Made by a program: the position numbers and the translations under genes. The notes under the pieces were generated by a model, which ran no database searches, was not told the origin of the DNA, and was given only the letters and a program-made list of their open reading frames with translations. DNA of 64,000 bases from Enoplosus armatus (Eukaryota; Chordata; Actinopteri; Centrarchiformes; Enoplosidae), in the NCBI RefSeq assembly GCF_043641665.1, contig NC_092181.1, positions 627,501 to 691,500 of the forward strand. Reading direction: 5' to 3'. Below are positions 1 through 22,400 of this stretch, piece by piece (the stretch's first letter is position 1; every line of letters begins with the position of its first letter).

Positions 1-41
1 TAATTTTTAAAATCGACCTCATCTCTCTGTTCTTCTCCCAG

Positions 42-9951
<9,910 letters not shown>

Positions 9952-12615
9952 TTCCACAACATACCATCAGTGGGAGTTGCTATGCTTCACCCACCCTCCC
10001 CCCAACCCAGGAAATATGGACCACTAACCTGTAGGGGAGACAGACTATGTTCGTTTTTTTATTTCTACTTTTTAGTCTTTTTTAATTGTTATCATTTCTC
10101 AGTGGACCTGCACTTCAATGCACAGCCTCTCAAAAAGGCAGAGACTGCAGGTATCGTGACAGACACTGAAACAATGAAAACTCAATGCAAATCAATGCAA
10201 GAAATATATATATAAATATATTTAAGATAGGGGCGATATTCCTGTGAGGGTTGGAGACCGGCGCTCCTCCTTCACAGAAAGAAAGAAAAGACTCAGAACG
10301 CTTGAAGCGACAGCAGGATTATAATGCTGTGCCCGACTGGAAAGCTTGTAGCCCTGCTACTCACTCAAAGGACGCTGCATCGGGGAAGAAGGAAATATCT
10401 CTAGTTTTTAATCCGGTTCCTAAAAGTAGTTAGCAGTAGTCAGTGCGTCTGTGTGTGTGCTACTCTGTATCTTGAAATCACGACAGCGTGAAAACAAAAA
10501 AACTAAGTTCTGATCATTCACTGCCAACTGCTAAAAGACAGACTGACTACTTTTTTTATTCAGATTCAAAACCTCTCTCGATCTCTCTTCGTTACCAAGC
10601 GTGTTTTATAATGCAAATGTTGGTGAAAAAGCATTTACAGTCCAATTGAGTTCAGTCATGCAACATATTAATTTCAACTAATTCGATTTTTTTAAATTAT
10701 TTAATTCTAATAGACAAACATAACCTATGGAGTTTTTCTTTTTTTGTTTGCATAACAATTAGTATTGATAACCAAGTTGTCTTTTTTTATTTTTTGTTGT
10801 TGTTGGTGTCCTTGACATTGTCCAGCACAGTGCCTATACTGAATCACGGTGGAGAGAGAAATCGGAGCACTCCATTTAAAAACAACAACGTATGAAGGCT
10901 GCCAAGGAATGTACAAGACAGATGCCATCACGCATCAAAGCACAAAAAAAATGTGATTTTTTTTGTGAAGATGATGAATGAAACTTTTTTTTTTTTAAAT
11001 TGTGTCCATTGTCAAAAACAAACAAAAAAAATCTTGTGTTTGCTTGATGTCTGTACATGAGGATGCAGTCTGCTATACTGGCTTGTTTTAACTCGCCCTG
11101 CCCTCTTTAAATGGAACTCAAGGCTAATCAGAATGGAAAGATATAACCATCGCAAACTGGCAGTTGTGACTTCTAGAGAAAGCTGAAGAAGAAGAATTCA
11201 GACTGGTTGTTGAAACTTCATTGGAAATATATACTGCATGCTTTCCACTGGGCCACACACCTGGACTATCAGCACTTCTGTGTGAGTGTGTGTGTGTGTG
11301 CCAGAGCATGCCACCAGATCAGCGTGTAAAGGACTGGAGATGACTGAATTGTGCTTCATTGTTGTTGGATTACTGCCACATATGTATATGTGGAGTCTAA
11401 ATCTAAATTCTGTTGTAAAAAAAAAAGATGTGATTTTAGCTATAAGATGAATCAGATGGAAATGTTCCTGCAGGTAAACCTGCAGCTTTCATACATGAGA
11501 AGACAGTTTCACAGCTACTCTGGTTGTGTGGGATCTAAAGACGGTAACGTTTCCAGGCACATGCTTTTATCACATGCCTGTGTGAGGGCACAATTGGAGC
11601 GTTTTAGACCTGAGCCAGTGATGTTGTGGATATTATGTATAGTGGCAATTTTGTGATGTCGAGTCAAAAAAACAAAAAACGATACCAGTGAAGTGAACAA
11701 ACATTGTCTGTGCCAAACGGACCTGAATATGTATCTTTGATCAACCAGCATAATCTCAAGGAGGCAACTGGTCTGTAAAGTTTAACTTGTGCTTTCATTT
11801 GAGTTATTTATCCATCAGCTCACTGACAGAAACCCTCCTCTCTCATTGTCAGCAGCTCCAAACAAAAAGCATTCAGTCTCCATCAGACTGTTTTTTTTCT
11901 ATCTTGTGGTGATGTTGCCAAATTCTAATCCTTCTGTTTGTCCACATGAATAAGCTGCCGCTTTTCTGTCAGCAATTCAATCTTTAGACATGAGGTGGAG
12001 ATACTTCACACAAAATGGCATTTCCAGAGCTAGTCAAAAGGCCAGACTACACTTAAACAGGGACCACGAATCGTGCTTGTAATGCTTTATAGTCCAAAAA
12101 TCCAGGGTTTAAATTGATGACAGACCCGTCATCACTGGTGCTCTGTGTCATATAAAATCTTATCTCGGAAATCTAATCTGCGCTGAGGGGCTTCAGACCC
12201 TCAGCTAAATGTGAGCACTTTATAGACTTCATAGCCTGTCGTGTCAAAGACGTAGAGGTAGGGATTTGGGTATGGCAAATTAGACGTTTCAAAACAAAAT
12301 CTCTGCACTGGAACACAGATATAATTCAGACAAAACAAAGCTACACCACCGCATTAAAACATTTGTCTGACACTTGAAATAGAGAACGAAGGCTTACATG
12401 TGATCGAGAGAAATTAGTGAAACGGTGAAAAGACAGTAGTGACATGAAAAGAGAAACACAGGACAGAAGTGAGTTTTCTTTTCTCGTGCTCAATATTATT
12501 ATTTGTTTACATTTTTAAGTATTAAACAGCTATTTGAGTCTGTTACTCATTGTGTATAGTTACTCTTTGCATTAAGAAATAAAAAATTCATACATTTTGA
12601 GAATAAAAGCCTCCT
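9952..12615 (+). other. abca1: abca1 3' untranslated region
   Basis: About 2.6 kb without a credible coding exon follows the abca1 stop codon. It is AT-rich and ends with AATAAA signals at about 12579 and at 12602-12607, about 340 bases before the next gene. No earlier AATAAA was noticed. The length is similar to the long 3' UTR of mammalian ABCA1. It carries a cluster of miR-33 seed matches near its start (listed separately), an AAAG-type repeat at about 10276, and a short GC stem (12182-12205). The exact cleavage site is inferred. Confidence 0.65.
10116..10199 (+). promoter_or_regulatory. Three miR-33 seed-match sites in the abca1 3' UTR
   Basis: The heptamer CAATGCA, complementary to miR-33 seed positions 2-8, occurs at 10116-10122, 10183-10189 and 10193-10199. 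These lie 165-248 bases after the abca1 stop. The last two are only three bases apart. Human ABCA1 is known to have three clustered miR-33 sites near the start of its 3' UTR, so both the number and the layout match. miR-33 is made from an intron of SREBF genes and lowers ABCA1 when sterols are low. Confidence 0.85.
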
Positions 12616-12948
12616 GATTTGATTATTTTGTATTCTTTTGCCATAGCAGTTGTGTATAGTTGTGTGGTAGATACAAAAAAAGCTAATGTGGGCTTGTCAC
12701 ATGGAAGTTTGTAGCTTATGACTGAACAAAAGATGTGTTTACAGTATGTTTGGGCGTGTGTGTGTCGATGTGTGCTGATGACTATAAGTTTCTAGAGTGT
12801 GCATGTGTTTGTGTGTGTCTATGTTCACCTGCTGCGTTCCCACGCCCCCCACCCGCCCCACACACACACACACACAATTATATTGCTAGTAAAAACAGAC
12901 ACACACTCAGAGGTTTCTGTCATTCTGAGTTATTCATCCACCAACATC
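12611..12948 (+). other. Short abca1-spink intergenic region and probable spink promoter
   Basis: About 340 bases separate the abca1 polyA signals from the inhibitor start codon. They hold GT-rich sequence, a short CA tract (about 12862-12876) and a TATAAG word at 12783-12788. No convincing core promoter can be called. Confidence 0.4.
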
Positions 12949-14604
12949 ATGACTGGAAGAGTTGTTTTTTTGGGACTCCTGCTCATCTGTGTGGCTGCAG
13001 GTAACAAAGAAATAAACTTAATTTGAAGCATTTTTACATTCTAGTTTGAGGGATGTTGCACTTTGTTTTCTGACGATATTATGTCGAAGGAGATTTAATG
13101 TGGCTCTTTTGACATTGAACAGAAAAAGACACATTGATCACACAGATCTCTTCAAAGTAATGTTGAGAGAAATATCTAAATATAAAATACTTGTTGAAGG
13201 CACTGTACACTACAATCATATGTATGTTAACATAGTAGGAACTCATATACTCTACCTGTATCTATAGTGTAGTAACATTATCAATAACAGGGACTATAAT
13301 ATTGACGTTTCCAATCCCAGCATAAGTTCATGGAATTCCAAGTCACTGGGTTTACAGTCAGTTTTGCATGCTAATGATATTTTTTATGCGGTATGGAGTC
13401 AATTCTTTTTTCCTTTATGGTTTTAGAAGTCATCTGATTTCTTTACAGAAGCTGAGGAGAACTCTGGACTCCTGAGAAAGGTGCCACTTCTTTTTAATGG
13501 AAACATTTGACTGTGTGTATGTGTGTGTAAGAAGAGTGAATGATTTAAAAAGAAATGTATACATTTTATATACATATGAATATAGAAATTTTAAACATGT
13601 ATAATGGTGAGTGAGCTTTCGTGTGAGGTAATGAAAGAAAATAAGTCACACCAGATCGTATGTGTTTTGTTGGGGTCTTTTTTCTAGCAGCCTTCCTGTC
13701 CTGACATGGAGGAGATCGTGGCATGCCCTCTGAACCTGGCTCCCGTGTGTGGCAGCGATGGAAACACCTACGCCAACGAGTGCACCCTGTGTGCCCACAG
13801 ACAGTCAGTACACACAGCTGCTCCTCTCCCAGGGCGTTCACACCTTGATTCAACATCACCCAAGTTGACTTCATGGAGGATTAAAAAGTGCCAAAGTCAC
13901 CCTCTGGTGGTGACTGAATGTAAAAACTGCAGTCACAGTATTGAACTCTGATTGGCTTACAAACAGCAGCTGATTCAAATGACTGGAAGCTCTCCAGTGT
14001 ATTCTATTATCCATCTATTGGTCTTTACAGGAAATGAGTTAGCGGCTATTAGTCATGAATAGAAAATGATCAGATGAGTGGTTACCAAAAAAGCGAGAGA
14101 TTCTTTTGCATTAGTGCTTTATTCCAGAGTGACAAAAATACTGGCAAAACAATATTATAGATGTTTCAATTAGATATACCTGGATGGCTTGAAGAGAGCC
14201 CAGTCAACTGAACATCTTGCTGCTCCTAACTTCTCCAAATCAAGAAGCTTAACGACAAAATATGTCGTCCTTTTTTGTGGGTGAAGGGACTCTTTTTAGA
14301 AAGTGTCTCTGTTTCTATTTCTCTGTTTCTCTTGATACTCTGTCTTCTAACCCTATAACACAGTTTGCTGTATTACAAACCCTCATTGATGGCTTTTAAC
14401 CCTTTATCTCCAACTATACCTCCACTGTTCAGACACAGTGAGTTTATATGAGGTGGTGATTTCCCAGAAAGATCTCTTGACTGGCCTCATTTTCACTCTG
14501 ATCACTGACATTGATACAAATGAATCACAGCTGTGTCATGTTGTGATCCTCTCTGCAGAACCACCAAGGCGGACATTATGATTGTCAAAGAAGAGAGCTG
14601 CTGA
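12949..14604 (+). CDS. Kazal-type serine protease inhibitor, SPINK4-like
   Basis: Small secreted inhibitor of 81 residues. Coding exons are 12949-13000, 13449-13480, 13688-13803 and 14559-14604 (phases 1, 0, 2; 246 bases in total). The start is the only Met in frame with a signal peptide: a basic residue, then VVFLGLLLICVAA, with cleavage probably near AAEA. The mature part is one Kazal domain with six Cys spaced 8-7-10-2-17 and the core VCGSDGNTYANEC. The same spacing and a TK-DI-I-K-C ending occur in human SPINK4. SPINK1 has six residues between its first two Cys. By the Kazal rule the P1 residue is the second after Cys2, here Leu (ACPL). This suggests chymotrypsin-, elastase- or subtilisin-like targets rather than trypsin. 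Exon 3 has a tandem TAGCAG acceptor, so an 80-residue form lacking one Gln is possible. A polyA signal AATAAA lies at 14694-14699. Kazal family membership is sure; the exact orthologue is less so. Confidence 0.9.
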
Positions 14605-15290
14605 CCTGACCTGATCATCAACTCAACATGGAGCTTTGAAATGACAGACGTCGGACTACAACTGTCCTAAATGTTTGTGTCATTGCAATGAGTAATAAAT
14701 GTCAATCAGCAGTAAACAGCTTTCTGATATTTTCTTTTTTTTATCAATTAAATCCAAATCTCACTAAGTCTAACATTAATAATAAGGATTGTGCATAGAA
14801 AAGGTAAAACAGATTCTAGGAATAAAAACAATAAAGAGAGGAAGCTACTAAATGTATTTTTTTGCAATGAAGGTGATACAAAAGAAAGCAAATGGATTTA
14901 GGTAACGTAATCTGAAATCATTCCTTTGTAGACGGGAGGTGAATGAACGGTTGGTTATCTCTGTGGCCAAATATTTACACTCCTTATACTGAGTAACACA
15001 GTGGTCAATAATGGACAGGTGTGTGTGTGTGTGTGTTAAAGACAAACTGAGAGAGTGTGAGCAAATGAAGAAAGAAAAGAAGTTGACAGAAACACAGAGC
15101 AACACACCGCGGGAGAGAGGACCTGAAAAACAGAGAAATAAAGTTGTTGAATCCTGAGGTCAAAGGTCAAATGTGTGAGTCACATGGTTGAAACCAGGAA
15201 ACGGAGAAGTGGTATCAATCCAGTCGTTTCCTCAAACTTTACTGCTGAGCAGAAACAAAGCTTTTAAGACTTCAGTCGACTGAATTATCA
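14605..15290. other. Inhibitor 3' UTR and stra6l upstream region
   Basis: A short 3' UTR ends near the AATAAA at 14694-14699. The rest is AT-rich, with a short GT run at about 15017-15035. No coding exon or RNA gene was seen. The stra6l promoter must lie here but no clear element stands out. Confidence 0.5.
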
Positions 15291-18200
15291 ATGATGATAA
15301 GAAACCAAGTGGAACATGTGTAAGTACAGACTGCAAATCCTCTGCTCACTGCTGCTAACATCACGATGCTTTGTTACTATCAGCTGCTAGTCAGCTGCTG
15401 TTGCGCAGAGTTTAGGGTCAGTTACCTGATTCTAGCCATTTTGAATCAAAGACAGAGCAACAATAAATCTGAACCTGAGCTCATTGATGCATTATGAACT
15501 CATATTGAGAAGTTTTAATGATTTTTAACCTTTTCTTAGTTTAGTTTAGTCCATCAGATTCATTTCTGTTCAGTTTAATTTGTTATTCCATCCTGCGTTG
15601 TGTCCCCACAGTTCACACCAGGTAAGTGACACTGTGTTACATCCTGTTTTTGTTGTGACTGTTTCTCCAGGGTCTCCACAGTTCAGGACTGTCAAAGCGG
15701 GATCTCTGTAGACCTCTTCTTGCACCTCTCACTCCTACCAGCAGTGAGTTGTCCATCTATTTAACCTGGAATTTGAATATATGGCTGGAGTTGACAAACG
15801 AATCCGCTTTCTGTAATTTTTGTTTTTATGGTCGCTGTCCTGTGAAAACCATGTATCTCTAAAACATCAACCTTTCACGAGCCAAAATGAACAGCCCTTT
15901 TTTCAACTTCGGGACAATGTATTTTTCAGATAAGGCATTTGGCTTTTCAATTAAATGGTTTACTTAATTTAAGGAGAAGGAGAATCTTCTCAACCAGAAA
16001 CACTTAATTAAAAAAATTCAAAATCACAGAATATGGAGATACATGATTTTTACATGGAAAACAGACATTTAGTAGTACATGCTAATGCAATATGCATCTG
16101 TCTTTACAACTCTGGGAAATTGCTTTTTAAGTGTTAACCATATACACAAATGATAGAGGGTGTCATACAGTATACACAATGACACTATACAATCAAGAAT
16201 TGCAACACAACGCAGCTTGTAGCAGTGTGCATACCTGTAGTACTACATCTACACTGAATGGGCAGGTAGGTACAGCAGGTACATCACAGTTACTTTGATT
16301 GGACTCTTGAAAGGCTGGTGATGCAAGTGTATGAGATCTGAATATGAGTGTAAATCAACTCATTTTCTGCTTTCACACAGTTGCAGTGATGCAAACAAAG
16401 CATTGTCCCAGTGAGTATTTATGTGTTATGTGTTGATTTCTTGTCTTCCAGGTGCTGATCGCAGGGGTGCTCTCATTCCTCCAGAAAAGAGCCCGGAGAC
16501 TGGCCATCGACCACAGACTGCCCTTCCTGGGGGGACGTTTTGCCATTGTGGTGTAAGTCAACAGCAGCAACAATAACTATGACTGTCAAGAGAAAAAGTA
16601 ACTGTAATGTCTGTTTCAATATCACAACTAAACCAAAGCCCTTCAGTATTTGCAGTCCAATCTGAATTCTGTAACATCTATCCATACTCTTTTTTTAATA
16701 TATATCAGGCTACTTTAAGCAGCCACATTGGCAATATGGCTTTGTTTGTGTTTGTGATATTTTCTCATTACTGTGTCCCAGGCCTTTGGATACTATAGGC
16801 AGCCTCAGTAATCGCTGGTCCTATGGGTTCGCATTCGGCGCCGTGTCTGCCAGCGTCCTGCTGCTCTTCTCTGAACGTTATATCCCCTTCACTGTCCCGC
16901 CCTGGGCCAAAGGTACCCCCATTGTTTACTATTGTTATCCAGGCTCTGTATTCAACCCTGTTTACCTTGCAGATACAAAAAATAAGCATGTTTACTGATA
17001 TGACACTTCCTGATTAATCTCCTCAGCTATAATGTATCTGGTTGGAGCTTTAGAGGTGGGCCTGGCCTACTTCCCTTTCTTCGCCTGTCTGTCCACACCT
17101 TTCAGAGGGGCTGGGGCGGTGTTGGGAATACTCTACTCTCTGTCCTGGTAAACATTCATTCATGTCATATGTTCAGACATCCAGTATATGTCTCAAAATT
17201 ATGTGGAATAGTTCAACAAAATGTGCCTTTCACTAGTTTGAGTCTTTTAGACAACATCACACAAAGTTAAAACATTTCCAAAATACATATGGACAGATGA
17301 GTGTGTTGATATGTGGATGATCAAATTGTAATAGCCTTAGAAGATGCTTCACATGTATCTGTGCTTGTTTGCAGGATCATCGTTACAGTCTGGGATACAT
17401 TCACCTGTCCCAATGGTAAGGTAGGTGAGTACTAAACCCATCATGAGGGCTTGTGTAAATGTAATGTGCCTGTCACAGTGTGGCATCCACCCATCTGGGG
17501 GTTTTTGCCCACACCTAAATAAATTAGGTTTCACAAAACATTCACTAATAAAGAGTTGCCTGTTGGTATGTAGTTGAAAACTGATGATGAATGAATTACT
17601 TTGTGTATATGAAAGATTCTGGGTGAATACCAGAAGATGATTGTCCAGTGGCCCTGCATCCTCTCCCTCATCTTCCTCTTGGGACGATTTGTCTACATGC
17701 TGGTTAAGGCTGTTCGAATACATCTGCAACTGGAACAGGAGGTCAGCATGCCTTTTCCTATGGTTAATAAAATATATATATTTTTTGTATTTTATTCTCC
17801 CTTTTTGCTTTTCTCTGTTCTCATTTTAAATGATAGATTTAAAACATTTAAGTAATCACTGTAGACTCTGCTGTACAGCAAGATTGGCAGCTTGCTATAC
17901 AGTAGAGTCTACAGTGATTACTCAAATGTTTTAATCTGAATTCTCTGAAAAATAAACTGTATGACCATGAACCTGCTGAATCTGCTGCCAGGACCCTGAA
18001 GAGCTGATTGAGCAGCACCAGGTGCAGCATGTTAAGAGCCTGCTGAGGAAAACACCTGCACACAGGTAGAATACACACTCATGCACGTCTGCGCTAATGC
18101 TGCTTTCAAGTGTTCCTTGTACAACTGGGGATTTCCAGATCTATTGCTCGTTAAGGGATCCACTATTTCTGCATGTCTTAACCAGTTTACCAAACACAGT

Positions 18201-18900
18201 GAGCACTTTAATGTCAACAGATTTGGAAAAAGTAAAACATACACAATACCCATACATATATACACACACAGTGGTTTTGGCCGTCCTCTCTGTGTTGCAG
18301 TAAGCCCCTCAGCTGGTTCCAGAGCAGAGTGTATGAGTGGGACCCCTACTTCAAGTTCCCCAACAGGATCATCGGCACTGCCACTATATCCCTTATAGGC
18401 CTTTATACAGTACAGCAAGACATCTCTTACCTTTAATTATGTAAAACCAAATGTCTCATCCATACACTTTGTTTTGGAAAAGTGTTACACTTTATCTGCA
18501 CATCTGCTGTAGGTATTCATTTGTCTTTTTGACATTTCTCCAGATTACCCTGGCAGACTACAGTCTCAGTAATGTGGCTTTTGACCAAGTCGACAGGTGG
18601 AAGAATACGTTAAAACAGCTGGTTACTTCTTGTAACCAGACTGAACATATTGGAGCCATGGTACCACAGCTGGAAGAGTTCATCGATGTGGCTAGGAGTG
18701 AGTTGGTCTGCACCCCCTAATACTCATTTATTAGCATTTATGGTCTGTGTGATTAATGTGTATGGTGGACATTAGACAAGTTCTGGAAACATTTACACCA
18801 AATTTGTCCTTTAACGTTCTTGATTTGAACATTTCCAATCAGAAGCTTAAAGATAACTGTACACTGATACACTGAGGCCTGATAAATCAAACAAATCAAG

Positions 18901-18953
<53 letters not shown>

Positions 18954-19410
18954 TTTCAACAGAAAGATAATCTCTATGTCAACCTTTACACAAAGTAAAG
19001 GACCAGCGATAGACTACACAGCAAAAACATTTGTAGGTGGTTATTTAAAGTTAAGTCAAGTCAAGTGTCGTTATTTCTTTTTTTTTATTCCAGAGTCTTG
19101 GCTAGCTACCACCTTCTTCGCTAGTCTCAACTCTGTAGCCTACACCTTCCATGTCTTGGCATGTTACAGGTAAGACAAATATACAAAATGAATTGAAATT
19201 TGAACTGAAGAATGTAGATTTAAAATGTTTGGTCGAATGATAAATGTCAAAAAGTCAGTTATGACAAATAAAATAAAACCCATAGATGAGTAACATGGTG
19301 TACTGTCGCCATAGAAAACACTTGAAGAGACTGTGGAAAGGGCAGAAGGGTTTTCTTCCTGAGAAGTTTCACAACCCTAGATCTGCTGGCAGCGTCGTAA
19401 GTAACACACA

Positions 19411-19461
<51 letters not shown>

Positions 19462-22400
19462 ACAGTGTACGATCTACATATTTTTTGAAAATGTGACCCT
19501 CATACTGTGAATCATGAGGACACTGCACCCCACCAACTCTGCACAGACACGTTATAATTATCACAATTTGGTTCTGGCTCTCAGCCGTCCTAACGAGGCT
19601 CTCGCAGTGGGGAACAGGTTGTGGCTAATTGTATGTGCAAAAGCAAGAACAGACTCTATCAAACACACATGTTTGCAAGTGAAATATTTCATTGTGCTGG
19701 CATGCATATGAGTGTTTCAAATATATGTAGAGCATACTGGTATTTGTTTTATTTGGCCTCTTATTTTATTGCATGCATTTAGTTCACACAGATTTTTTGT
19801 CATTGAATTTTCACAGGCTTCCATTGCAAGATACTCTGGTTGGCAAATAGCGTTTACACTGTGGGGTAAGCTGACATGTACTGCATGCTTTCAAAACAAA
19901 AACAGCAGCTGAGCAGATGCACTTCAGGATGTCCTGTATGGGACTGAACCCCAAATTAGTTTGTCCTGCTGTTTCTCAAATGACACCATTAAGTAAGTTC
20001 AACCCATTTGAGGTAAAACATGTCCCATTATGGTCTAAGTGGTGTTTCTTTTGCTTTTCCACCCTGACAAGAAAACAGTGGTGAAAAAAATCGCAAAATA
20101 CTTCCTAATTGTTTTGGTTACTCATCATAACATGTGAAATATATCTTAATAATATTATTATTAATATAATAATATAATATTATTAAACGTGTTTGTTGAT
20201 AGTGTTTAAATCTGTTTCTGCATATTTGTTATTCTTGGATCAGACAGAAAAGAATAGTTGTGAGAATGAAACAGAAAAATAGCAGCAGACAATAACATCA
20301 GCATAGTCCCACTACATGAGTAAAATATTAAGATAAGCAACATGAATATAGAGAGAATACACAAGATAACTGGATGTCTCTTCTATTTCCTCTTTAGGCT
20401 ACCTGATCGTCCATTTTGTCCACTTCCTGTTTGCTCTGCTGTTTGTCTATTTGCTGGTTCTTCCTATACAGCATGGAAAGGCACTGAGCATGCTCACCAA
20501 CCTGGGAATCATACTGTAAGGCTGCTTTCCCATGTGGTTGTGTGTATATGAATGGATGGTTAGATTGACAGATAGACACATTGGCTGATTTTTTTTACCT
20601 TTCTCCTGCGTCTCTCAGTCTGACCATTAGTCTGGTCATCGCCCTGGTGGTTCTTCAGGTATTTGTGGTTCAGATCTTCTTCCTTCAAGACAAATTGTCT
20701 CCGACTGATAAAGAAAAACCTCTGGCTCTCAACAACAGGTGGGTATATTTCAATATAGGTATTAAGTGTCACACTAAAACCCAGGTCCTCTATTTGCCAG
20801 AAAACGCCGACTGTTGAAAAGGGAAGTGCTGGTGATGAAGGACAAAACTGTCAATTATTAGCTGTGGAACGAGGACAGTTTGAGGACATTATGTGATGTG
20901 TGAAGCCATAAAACATGCACTTTATCACTTACCCAATAGTGTAATTTAGCTTCAATGACTTGCTGAAACAAGCAGATACAGACTATATACTGTATGTGAT
21001 GGTGTTTTAAAGTGTGGAAAATCCCCTTTAATACCCATATGTCAAATGTTAATAGAGCAAATGACTATAAATCAAAGCTTAAAAGATTGAAATCACACTT
21101 TCCCCTCCTCCTCTTCAGGAAGGCGTTCCACTGCTTCAACTACTTCTTCTTTTTCTACAACGTGGTGATGGGGATCAGCACCTGCATATTGAGGTTGCTG
21201 TGCAGCATTGTGGTGGGAACATGGCTGGTGTCTCGCATAGACCGGACCATTATGCAGAGAGGATATGAAACCATGGATGCCGGTAAGCTTAACTTCAACA
21301 GAGACGCATACGTGAGAGAAAAGTGAGATATTGTTTTAAGGAGTTAAGAAGTACTAATTTCCAGATTGACCACCATAAAATATCACAGCCAAACCTAACC
21401 TGGTTCATTAGGGTCTTATTATAGATCAAGACTTTCCTTCATCATTGAGGATTCTGGGTCATATCGGTGTTAGCCTGCTTGTGTCCACATCTTCCAGGAG
21501 ATGGCAGCATTTCACAGAGCATCAGGGGAGTTACTGCGTGTCTTAAGAAAGTGTTATTGCTGAAAAGAATTACCTGCAGATATGGATTTATTTGTGTATT
21601 TTAACTGGAATCATATATTTAGAAATATGTTTCTGTTGTGCATATTAATTATTGCCAGTAATACATTTTCAGAAGATATTTTATGAGAGAAAGAAGGAAA
21701 AAAGGAAAAGACAGAAATAGAGAAAGCTAGCAAGATGCGTGACAGTTGGGAACAGCTTTATCATCATCCCTCCTGGGCAATAAACTTAGAACTTAAGTAA
21801 CATATTCTGTCAGAGACCTGTCAGAGAAACGGAAACAGCTTTTATAGCTGTATTGTCATATCATGTTCGTACCAGGACTAGCAACCTTAGTTGCATTTGT
21901 TGATCTTGAAGTGTAAGCGTGTGAAGAGCTTTAAGTTGCAGCATCTTATAATTCATACGAACGTGTCAGTTAGCTAACACTTACTGTTAAAAACACTGTA
22001 AATGCAGTGTCGTTTCTCATACATGGTGTTTGGATCTAACAGTATTTCTTGCATGTTCCAGGCTACAGTACTTGGGTTGGGATGATCTTTGCCGACCACT
22101 ATCATAACAATCCAGTCATTGTGTGTTTCTGCCAGCTGATGGTCTCCAACTCGCTGGAGAGACACACTGTGTCTGCATACTCCACATTCAGCAGCACGCC
22201 ATCTGGTCAGTGTGTGTGTGTGTGTGTTTGTAGCTCTTATATGAACATCCACTAAGTAACTATTGCTTCCACCTGTCTGCTATCGAAGAAGCACCAAGCT
22301 TGTGACAAAACTAGTTTCTTCTTTTACCTCTTTTTTTAATAAATTGTTTGTATGTTTGTTTCATCATTCATTATTTTTGTCCTTCATTTCCAGTTTATTA

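Noticed and set aside
12182..12205. Short GC hairpin in the abca1 3' UTR (GCTGAGGG/CCCTCAGC) as a regulatory stem.
   Set aside because: Eight base pairs is common by chance and no known element matches.
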